Below are positions 36,522 to 45,958 of a DNA stretch of 64,000 nucleotides, piece by piece. The stretch lies in contig OY752148.1 in the NCBI GenBank assembly GCA_963573315.1, positions 1,479,263 to 1,543,262 of the forward strand, in the 5' to 3' direction. The notes under the pieces are model-generated. The model worked only from the letters and a program-made list of their open reading frames with translations, was not told where the DNA came from and made no database searches. Positions within the stretch are counted from its first letter, which is position 1. Every line of letters begins with the position of its first letter. The position numbers and the translations under genes were made by a program. Source of the DNA: Entomortierella parvispora (taxonomy: Eukaryota; Mortierellomycota; Mortierellomycetes; Mortierellales; Mortierellaceae).

Positions 36522-39006
36522 TCAAGCCAATACGGAGCGGAAGTATTGATCCACATCCTCCCAAGCACCGTGACCAATCCCGAGAACCCGATATCCAATA
36601 TGACCATCGGGCCGAACTACCACCATCGCGCCAGCTCCATGTTTGACCACACCGTACTTTTCATGGACAACCCCACTCTGGTCCAAGTATATCTTTCCTT
36701 CACCCGGTTGATTGTTCACTAGTCTTTCGATCTTGGCGCTTTGTTCCGACGTCGTCACATCTTTAGCTGTCAACACATGGACCATAAACACCTGAGAGGC
36801 CTTGATAGGGCATGGGATCGCTGATGGAGACGCGGTCGAGACTCGAGCTGGCGCGACTGACTGCGAATGATGAATTGGTGCTGGAACTGTGGTTTGGGTA
36901 TCTTCAATGATTTCATCCCTCGACTTGTAAAACCACTTTGTCCTCCATGCCAACAGGTTCTTGTCAATATCTCCCGCCAAGAACTCGGAAGTTGTAGATT
37001 CGATTCCCTTGATCGTCGGTGGCAAGGGTTTAGGAGAAACCAGCGTGTCGGCGCAAAAGATAATCACATGGAAGATGCCTGGGCCCACAGTTAGCTCTTG
37101 GATCCTGACTTTATCCTCTGCGGAACCAACGAAAAGTCCAGAGTCAGGGTTCTTCTTGATCACCTCAAGATCGCCCTCTCGAGCACGCTGTCCGACCTGA
37201 AATTCTTCATCCACGTGGAGCTGAGACTTGTGGCGCTGATTAATGGCGTTGTCGTGGTATCGGATCAAGAGCTACAGGTCGGGGATGCGTCAGCAGGAGA
37301 GTGCGTGAGGACAGTAAACTCAAAAGTGCCCCGCAATCTTGAAGTTTTCATAGACAAAATAACTGTACTTACCATTGACACAGGATTGGTCGATGGAGCC
37401 AAGTACGGGAACAGGTATGGTCCCACCGCGATCATGATCTTCTTGAGGGCTCTTCGAAGGAAGTCTTTGGCCAGACCGTTGTCAATCAATGTTGCAGACA
37501 GCTTGATGATGCCCTCGGCAACAGGCTGGAGTCGGAGGAAGAAAGAGAGAGTTATAGAGAGATAGAGAGTTAGGGGCTGTTCAATACAGGCAAGCGAGCC
37601 CCATATTTTCTCGTGTAGCACTCCCTGTTACCTTGCGTTCCAGTTCAAAAGTGCCGAGGATGGACTTTGGCGCAAGTCCATGCAGAACGAGAGCCAGTTT
37701 CCAGGTGAGATTGTAGGAGTCTTGAAGACCAGTGTTCATTCCTAAATGGACAAGGGTTTTTTTAGTTTGGTTGGTGTAACAAATTTTGTGGGGCTGCCGA
37801 CGTCCTTGTGTTTTGTTTGTTGCAAAGGGGGTCCGTTCTTTTTGAAGCTTGTTTTTTTACCTTGACCACCAGCTGGGGAGTGCACATGAGAGGCATCTCC
37901 AGCCAAAAATATCCTGCCCTTGTAGTCAAAGTGCTCAGCATGACGCTCGTTCACTCGATAATAAGTTAGCCAAGAGCAATCCTTAGGCTGGAACTTGACG
38001 TTTGGCCCCAGGATGGCCTGAGCCAGGGAAGTAAACTTTTCGAGCGTGAGATCTTCTGGCTTGAGAGCATTGTGTTCTTCCGGTGTCAGCATGCCGTTGT
38101 CAACCAAGATGCGGACTTGATCATCGTGTAAGGGGAAGGCTGCCATCATCCTGTTGTTCTCACCATTGACCATCCTACAGAGCGGAAAGACAGAGAGGGC
38201 GGTCAAAAAAAAAAAAAAAAGAAAAAAAAAGGAGGGATTAGCACGGTGAAAAAAGCGTGGGAACTAAACACGACAAAAAAAAAATCAAAACAATACGTGA
38301 TTGTGTTGAAGGGGATCGTAGAGTCCACACGGCCATCGAAGATGATGAGGTTGTTGTCCAAGGTCCTTCCAGGGAAGGCAATGTTGAGCTTGTGGCGCAC
38401 TACGGATTTACCTCCATCCGTTGCAATCAAGTATTCCGACCGCACAATCTCGGTCTCGTACTGTTTCCCGGCCTCCTCTGGATCCTGCTCCACGACGCCT
38501 AGGACCTTACTCTCGGTTGAACGGATGTTGGTCCCTTGGATGGCCCTTCGAATTGTTGTTTCGACCCAACTCTTTTTCCCTTCCTCCACGACCTTTGTAT
38601 CCATCAATTCCCAGCCTCGATCAATCTGGATCCCGAGATCATTCAATTCGGCCGTCAGCAAGGCTGTGGTCCGGATTTGCTCCAGAAACAGACCGAAGTT
38701 GTAATGAGACTCCTTATTGTTCAACACTGGGAAAACGGCGGCCTGTTTCCCACCTTGCCAGACATGGAATTCCTGGAGATGATGTCCCTCGATCAGGAAC
38801 CGGTCGATGATGCCGCTCATGGCCATGATCTCCATTGTGCGTGCATGAACGACCAAAGCCTTGGACAATGGCGAAACCTCGAGGTGACGCTCGATCAGTC
38901 GAACGGGGATGTTGAGCTTCGTCAGCAGGATGGCGGCGAAGAGACCTGTAGGACCAGCGCCAGAGATAAGGACAGGTGTAGTGCTGTTGATGGTCGTAGA
39001 AGACAT
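36522..39006 (-). CDS. FAD-dependent aromatic monooxygenase, phenol hydroxylase type (paralogue 2)
   Basis: Same family and probable chemistry as its neighbours. Five exons (39006-38297, 38174-37861, 37741-37632, 37525-37373, 37271-36522) join in phase to 678 residues. FAD motifs: [68 protein letters not shown]. The thioredoxin-like C-terminal domain (GIFHVIIFCADTL, VVHEKYGVV, VVVRPDGHIGYRV) carries an about 40-residue Pro/Thr/Ser/Ala-rich insertion absent from the other two copies. Intron 1 is at the homologous phase-2 position and contains A-runs of 16 and 9. Exon 4 is preceded by an intron found only in this copy. Confidence 0.87.
38205..38230. repeat. Interrupted poly-A tract (16+9) in intron 1 of monooxygenase 2
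   Basis: A16-G-A9 on the plus strand, poly-T on the coding strand; same intron as the tracts in the paralogues. Confidence 0.85.
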
Positions 39007-39466
39007 TGGCGTTGAAACGGCGTGCTTGTGTAGTTGTGTGTTGATGATAGGTGAATGAATGGAGGTGAAATGGGAGAAGGGAGCAAAAGGCTCTCTTTTT
39101 TATTTGTCGGCAAATGGACGCTACTCTTCGTGCGCGCGGTCTCACGTCGCCGTCTGTGGCCAGGCGGATGCCGTTTTTGGAAGGTCCGTCCGCTCGAGCT
39201 CGAAAGTCGACACACTCGGGAATTGAGTGCTTCGCAGCCAGTTGACAGACGGTGGCGGGCTCACACATGACGACGACTAAGGACTGTTGGAGGCGTCCTT
39301 GAGCACCTCGTCCGACTGCTTCCCGGGAATTCGGCCTGACCGGGCCATGGCAAAATCGTTGCCTAGATCCACATATTCGTAAGGGGTGTGGCTTTTCAAC
39401 AATATTGATTGGTTCTCCACTTGTCCCCCGAAGATGACCGACTCCCCACTGACGCCAATTACATCA

Positions 39467-40870
39467 CTTGGCAGGGGCGTTGGAGCCCATCTGCATGCTC
39501 AAGAACGGTACAACTCTTTCCCTTCCATTTTGAAATGCCTGTGCATAGCCAAGAAGCACCAAGCAGACATGCCGCCTGCCTAATTTCTTGAACCATGAAG
39601 ACACTAAGAGATTGAACCACCGTGAGGATATAGAGCTCTCCTGGCCTCTGGAGGAGGACACGGCAAAAAAAAAAAAAAAAAAAAAAAAAAGGAAAGTAAC
39701 ACCTCGACCTTCTTCTGTCCCCTCTTATTCCGTGACTTTTCTTCGCATTTCAGTGTCAACTTGTCTACGGTCTCGTCCAGCCTCTCTGCATTCTCCACAA
39801 ACGTCTGTTCGTCCACAATGTAACCAGTGACCATCAGGGCCGCTGTCTGAGGCTCGATAATCGACCATCTTCAGGACCTCCTTTCAGTGAAATTGCCAAC
39901 TGGCCCAATTGGAAGACTACTGGACAATTTTCAAACACCTGCTTCACCGTCAATAATTGCAGCAGCAACAATCACCGACGATGGGAGCCATTCTCAATCT
40001 TCTTTGGCAGCAGCTCATGGAGCGCACCTGGAATACTATAGTGCAGATATTTTCAAGCTTTTAGAGTGTTTGGGAGATTTGGCCTTGTTTGGAGGTTCGT
40101 TGAGATATTTGTAGATCTTTTCTTTGGATAGCACACTTTGGCTTGTAAAGACATTCATTCGAATGGAGCGAGGGGCAAGGGTCAAGGCTAGATTTAGAGT
40201 GGCAGATACAGGTGGTCGATCGAAGGAGAGGAGCATTGGGTTGTTGGTTCGAGCTGCAGGCTGCAGATGCTCAAGGTCAAACGTGGTGGCACATAAAGGC
40301 AGGGAGGCGACACCACAGAAGAGCGCACTTGTTGCTGTCTAGAAACCACATGGAGGAGCTGGGACGGTCACCTTCGTTCTGAGAGTCGTGTCGCGCTCTC
40401 TCTCTTAGTCGACCCTTTGTCGTCTCCAGATCTCGTTGCTTTACCGTAGCTCCTCGAAAATGATTCAACACTATAAACAGGTTCCTCCCGCTCAGGTCGT
40501 TCTGCAAGCTCTTGGTCGATACGGGTCAAGTCGTCTTCCTCATTCAGTTCCTCAACGACCTCTTCAGGGAGCGGCTCGCAAGCGGCTAGACTCCTGGTCA
40601 GTCTATAGCTTTTCTCCATCTCTCGGGCCTCCCGAAGCACGTTTTCGATTGCAAGTTGGGTATGAGAGTTGGCCCCGAGGTTGCCCAGTCTTCCCGCATT
40701 GCGGTCCTCTGAAATATCCACAGCGACTGAACAAGGAGAGCACAGGTAAACATCAAGCCCGAGGTCAACTTTGTTGAATTCCTCGGCATCTCCAGTGTAT
40801 ATTGAGCTCCCATTACTCCTAGTGTTCTTGAAGAAGAGTTTTCTCTGCTATCATCTCGTATCGCCTATTG
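39467..40870 (-). CDS. Possible multi-exon gene, unrecognised (low confidence)
   Basis: Several minus-strand stretches look coding. One, about 40870-40440, starts after an AG and reads QRKLFFKNTRSNGSSIYTGD on to an acidic helix (EVVEELNEEDDLTRIDQELAER). Others are near 40200-40040 (NVFTSQSVLSKEKIYKYLNE), 39830-39700 (VDEQTFVENAERLDETVDKL, then a GT donor) and 39600-39467 (RRHVCLVLLGYAQAFQNGRE to a stop). Exon junctions could not be fixed and I do not recognise a family. A 26-A tract (poly-T on this strand) sits in the presumed last intron. It may be a degenerate gene; some plus-strand frames compete. Confidence 0.25.
39665..39690. repeat. Poly-A tract (26)
   Basis: Uninterrupted A run on the plus strand in a region without a firm gene model. 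Confidence 0.9.
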
Positions 40871-41828
40871 CCAATTGCACAGCTATGGTGAGTAGGTCAT
40901 GTGGGGTCAATTTTTCGTTTCTTATCAACAGCGGTGAACAGCCATCTCTCTGGAGGCACTTTCATACCCCCATCATTTTTATAGTACCTTGACACCATTC
41001 TGTTATAACTATTTTTCTTAAAAGGCGGAAGCTGGTGCACTACGGGAGTTTGAGGTAGGGACATTGTCATTTGGAGAGGACAAAGGACAAGACAGGGAGG
41101 TACACTGTACTCTGACCCCTTTTTTTTGCTTTGAATCATGAAAAGCATGGTGTTGAAGAAGCAGAGTACCTTTCTTTATCATGTGTCACCTGGCGAGATC
41201 TGAGGTCTTCGCGATCAACCAACCAGGCAACTGCTACACGAGCTTTAGTTCGAGTTGCATTGGGTTAGATCTGATGTCTAGCAAGCCAGATTGGAACAGT
41301 TACAGTAATACAAAACTCGTAAGTCGTAACAAGTATTCACAGAAATAGCAGACAGGATCCGTGCCATTTGAAGGCGACATCCATTACCTTTTCTATCCTC
41401 TCGCCCTTCTGTGGTGATGGCTGGCAAAGATCTTCACCCTTTGTCTCATTGGGTTGCAGAATACCCTCGTCAAGTCCTGCGCAACATTTTAAAGCACCCA
41501 GAGTCGAATTGAAAGTTGGCGATAAGGAGTGGTAAGTACAAGCGCGAACATGGGGAAGATAGAGGGATAATAGGAAGCCAACTTGTTGGAATGGGAAGCT
41601 CTTCTCAAAGGATTGAGATGAAACAGCTCTTGTCGACTGGGGGGAAAAAGTTAACACAGAATGCACGGACCACAGATCAATTGTTGCACTATATTAGGAA
41701 AGTGGTTTTGTTCAAAAAAAAAAAGAAAAAAAGGCAGGGATGTAAGCAGCTGTGCCTGTAGCCTGAATACGTGTTCGGAGGCAATGAGGCATTTGGGTTT
41801 TTATTGAAGAAACGAGGCACCAGCAGAC

Positions 41829-42458
41829 TCAATACCCTTGACCGGTGATTCGTTTACACCAATCCTCCATGTTGTCTCTGAGCCCGAGGTGGTCCACCAA
41901 CCAGTCGGCCCTCTCAGCCATTCTACTACGGTCGACAACGTAGGCTAGATGCCGAGTTTTCAAACTTATGAAAGCTAAACCATTGTACATCCATATCCAA
42001 TACTCTTCTACGTCAAGCGTCAGATCGCGGCTGTCCATCCGATTCAAGAATTGGATAATGGATTTGGTAGACATGGATACAAGAGATCTTTGTTCTCCTG
42101 CGCCCACAAGAAATTTTATCTGGAGAGCCTCTTCCGAAGGAAAAGTTTCGAGAACCTCTTTAGGGAGTTTGTTGTTCTTGATCATCTCATCCAGCTCACT
42201 CGTGTTCAAGCGCGTCTCGCCACCCAGACTATATACAGACTTGAGGACAACAATATCAGGGAACTCGTCCCGAAGGATTTTGTGGAAGAGAGTGGTGTCT
42301 GTACTTCCGACCGTAAAGCCAGACTTTGTTTGAGTATACTTCAAGATAGAAGACAGACCATCTTGTTGGTTAGCGTACACAGTGAAGAGTTTGCGGAACT
42401 CGGCGTTTGGGTCTTCTGGCGAGGATCCGTAATATGAGCCAAGAGTAACAGACGCCAT
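41829..42458 (-). CDS. Hypothetical 209-residue protein
   Basis: Single-exon frame with an even amino-acid composition and a clear start (MASVTLGSYYGSSPEDPN) in a region otherwise poor in genes. I recognise no domain. It has no signal peptide or membrane segment; motifs such as FVLKS-like hydrophobic strands, ETFPSEEALQIKFLVGAGEQ and VEEYWIWMYNGLAFISLKTR suggest a compact alpha/beta protein. The ORF has good coding character compared with flanking DNA and several acidic/aromatic pairs. No function is proposed. Confidence 0.6.
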   Translation of the reverse strand: MASVTLGSYYGSSPEDPNAEFRKLFTVYANQQDGLSSILKYTQTKSGFTVGSTDTTLFHKILRDEFPDIVVLKSVYSLGGETRLNTSELDEMIKNNKLPKEVLETFPSEEALQIKFLVGAGEQRSLVSMSTKSIIQFLNRMDSRDLTLDVEEYWIWMYNGLAFISLKTRHLAYVVDRSRMAERADWLVDHLGLRDNMEDWCKRITGQGY

Positions 42459-45400
42459 CTGTTAGAAGAATGATCGATTGGGCCTTGTTAGTAGCATGGT
42501 CGAGGTTTGTTCGGGATGTCAGAGCAAACGAAGGAGTCTTACGGTGGTGTGGTGAGTGGCGAGGATTTGCTGATCAAGTGGTGGTGTTTTTTTTTTACTT
42601 TTTTATAGTGTCGTACGGACTGCCTCGACAGTCTTGTTTATGCAAATACCAAAGATTCTCACGCAAATGAACAATGGAAGAGAGCATAGTCAACATCTAT
42701 CGGAGCCTTAAGAAGGGGGGGGAATTCGATGCCTACGCTCAACGAAGAAAGTCATCTTTGCTGCACGAGTTTCACTGGTGGAAAAGCATGTAAAAGTTTG
42801 ATACCTTGGCGGAAAGTATGACCCGGGCCCCGGAAATAAATCTAGAACCAAAAAAAAAAAAAACGTGCAGAACGAGGAGGCCAATGCACTCCACAAGGGG
42901 TTCTATTTTCCAAGGAAAGAAAGCAAGCGAAGCGCTCTTTCAGCCAATGCTGCCCCCTGAACACTAGGCTGCCTTCTTTGACGAATCGTCATGATCCAGT
43001 TGGCTGTATCATTTGGCTTGAAGTGACCCAAAAAGTGTGTGGCATGTTTCTCACGCCTTTTTTCCTGCAGGACTGACCTTTGAAATCATCGCAAGAAACA
43101 AAAGATGCAGTGCTGTCTGTCGACCGTGAGACCAACCTAGTGGTTTTTGTGCCGCCGCCACTTGTTCCTCTTTCTTTTTCGTTCTCCTTTTTTCCGCTGA
43201 TGAGGTAAGAAGTAGACGTGTTCTAGCGCATTCTACGAGTTCTCATCCATTGAGACTCACAGACGCACTCAGAGAATACCTGAATGAAAGAGATGCAAGC
43301 TTTTTTCCTGAGGTTTGCAGTCATCCGTTGGAAAACGCACGTCGGTGCTTGCGCTCAAGCGCACAACATTGGGATAGGCTTACACTCATCAGATTAAGCC
43401 ATGGAGACGAAGGTGTACCGGAGGCTCAATCAAAGGATGGTCAAAGAGAAAGGGCACAAAACACTGGCTATCGAGATGCAGAGATGCAGAGAGATGAGGA
43501 AGAGAAGTGACGACTAAATGCATTACTTCATCTTCGGAAGGTGGTGCTGTCGCGACGCGTGCCTGTCTCGGTCGGCGGACCTTTTCTGGAGAGGGTTCCT
43601 GCTGTAGCACAGGCTAAGACTATCGCATAGTCGCTCGCTTTGTCTCTTCGTCCATCTCCATCTCGTTGAGTCGACAGAATAAGTCCTCAACTGGGAGACC
43701 ATATTGAACTTCTTGCTAAGATTTGCCCACGGGAAAGAAAACCCAGGTATCGGATGAACGCATGGGCAGCCAAGAGCTTCGGTGGAGGTATTAGTGTTGC
43801 CCTGACAGTACTGCAGTTTTCAATTGAATCCAGGTACGCTTGCTAGGCATGGACTGCAGTTGATCTCGCCGTCCAGGTCCGTTCAAGAGCTCGAGATCCT
43901 GCTCCAACGCTCGCTTGTGAAAGAGTTACTCCGGAATGTAAAACAAGTTGTTAATATATGAACTCCAAGGGTATCCCAAGAAGATATGTTAGCTAATTCG
44001 CCCTGACATGTATAGTTTTTGGTGCAGCACCTCTTCTTTCTACAGACATGAACTCTTGTATAATACTTGTACACATGGTAGAGTGACACTGGGAACCGAC
44101 CTTAGATCGCTGAGGTAACTTCCCTCTGAAAATTCTCTATGACACTTTGACCGCCGTGCTTCTCGGTGCACGTTTCTCGTTTATTCTTTAAGATCCACTG
44201 CCACCAGAACAGTCATATTTATTTTCTTTCGTTTTTCGATGGTTCCGCTTGAATGGACAGGTGGTTAACTTCAGGGACCTTCCGAGCCAGCCATGGAAAA
44301 GAGGGAACTTGGCCTCCAGCCCTTTATGGTCATCCTGTAAAGGGTCTAAGCGTGTCGCGATTTCTTCGTTTAAATGTCCGAGTCTGACAATCAAGGGGAA
44401 AAGATGAGAAAATCATTAAACAGAGCAAGAAAGAAGGGGAAGGTACGCCGCAGGATGAAAGGAGGCGATGGGTGTCCAGACCACAGCAAATCTAGCACAA
44501 AATCGGTAGAATCCAAGGGGTGGGGCGCGTCTTGGACATCCAATGAACATCCGGGACCATGGGGCAGTTCAAGAGGCAGCGACGATGAGTAATGAATGAT
44601 CCGGTGAAGAAGCTTGCTATCGAACGATCCTTCTTTGTCCCTAACATGGTTCTTTCAATCTTTGTTCCAAGAGATGGACAAGAGAGACATCAATTCATTC
44701 CTTGCCAATCGGAGAGTAATGGACAGGGTGCACATTACTTTGTGCAACCAGGCTGCCTGAGCGATCGCCTGCCACGCGGAGAGATGATGATTTCAGAAAA
44801 GAAAAAAAAATGCTCCATCGCTCTTTGTTTTCTATGGCTGGGACGACTGGCTGACCATGAAGTATATAGGAGGGCAACCATGGAGCGCTACACGTGATGG
44901 TGCCAATGGCCCTTTGCATTGCATCGTCGCGGGCTGATGCAGCCAATGGCTGGAGCAAGCATCATGGATCGGATAAGAGATGGCAACGATTTGCCCATCA
45001 CTTATTTCCGCTCTCATCTATTCCTTTTTTTTCTTATATTCGGTTGGTGATGATGCCGACCCAAAGACGGCGTGGCACCATGGCGTTGAGAGCTCCTCTT
45101 CATCTTTCTTCTTTCGTGCGCTTTGTTCAAAGTCAAAACCCCATTTCGGTTTCAGTACGCAGCCCTCGAAGATAATATTTCTTCAACGTTGATGCACCAT
45201 CTGTTAGCGCCGAGTAAGTCCCAGGCCTTGGCACCTTTTCTCAACGTGCACAACATTTGTGGCTCCTTGCACAAGCGCGTGGCTCTACCATGGGTTCACG
45301 CTCTTTCTCGCCTTTCTCTGAAAATCTCCTTGCCAGAGCCATAGGAGCTTTGCAATGTAATTACTCCTTTGTCCTTCTCACTCCAAGCTCTCCATTCTTG

Positions 45401-45958
45401 TCTCGGGAAGACGAATAGAGAGTCAATTGGCTGAATGTCCGCCCCATGAGCAGACCATGCATGCACCACACACAAAAATATCCACTCCGCCAATTCTGGT
45501 CTACATTTCTCTTTTCTCTTCATCGACGACCTTTTTTTCTTGGACAGTTTCCTTTTTGCTTGAGCCACGTTGTATCTCTTGCGCTCTCGTCTGTTTATCC
45601 TCACGGCCGTACCTGAGCAGGAGTACCCCGCACACAACCCGCCTTCTCCATTGCAAAAAAAGACCCTTTGGACCCGAAGAATAGAACCTGCTTACGCCCG
45701 ACCTCTCTGCTCTCTCCCCTCATCATCATCACACCACCACACCACCATTGCCCTCACTTTAATCCCGCACTCTCTTCTGACCCCAGTTTTCGTCTCTTTC
45801 TCTCCTTCCCCCCTACTTTGTCTCGTCACCCTTTCCTCTCCTTCGAGCCAGTCTGTTTTCGCTTCTTTTTCTTCTTTCACTGTTTTCCGTTTCCCTCCCC
45901 CTTCCAACCACTTACACTTACGCCCAAAGCTACCCCTAGGAAACGGGAAGAGGAGACC
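42459..45958. other. Gene-poor 3.5-kb region
   Basis: No complete gene is recognised. Formin-like fragments at 43.6-43.95 kb (minus) are listed separately. A short plus-strand frame at 43402-43518 begins METKVYRRLNQRMVKEKG. From 45.4 kb onward the plus strand becomes very pyrimidine-rich, forming the leader of the methyltransferase gene. Confidence 0.5.
43623..43925 (-). pseudogene. Short fragments resembling a formin GTPase-binding region
   Basis: The minus strand encodes two short stretches: HKRALEQDLELLNGPG with RRDQLQSMPSKRTWIQLK (about 43922-43810), and QYGLPVEDLFCRLNEMEMDE with ETKRATMR (about 43725-43630). Both recall the diaphanous/formin GTPase-binding helices (LFxxLxxEMxLxxExKxxMR and MPxxxKWxxL). 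Each is ended by stops, no FH2 domain follows downstream, and the two pieces are in the reverse of the usual order. A relic or chance similarity is likely. Confidence 0.25.

Larger units (their letters stand above)
39007..41828. other. Gene-poor 2.8-kb region with scattered coding-like fragments
   Basis: No gene could be modelled with confidence. A possible unrecognised minus-strand gene is listed separately. Competing plus-strand frames, for example at 39892-40114 (LLDNFQTPASPSIIAAATI), also look protein-like, so strand assignment is uncertain. Confidence 0.5.

Noticed and set aside
44374-44592. 72-residue plus-strand frame (MSESDNQGEKMRKSLN)
   Set aside because: Lys/Gly/Ser-rich and short, no family recognised, overlaps a competing minus-strand frame of similar quality.
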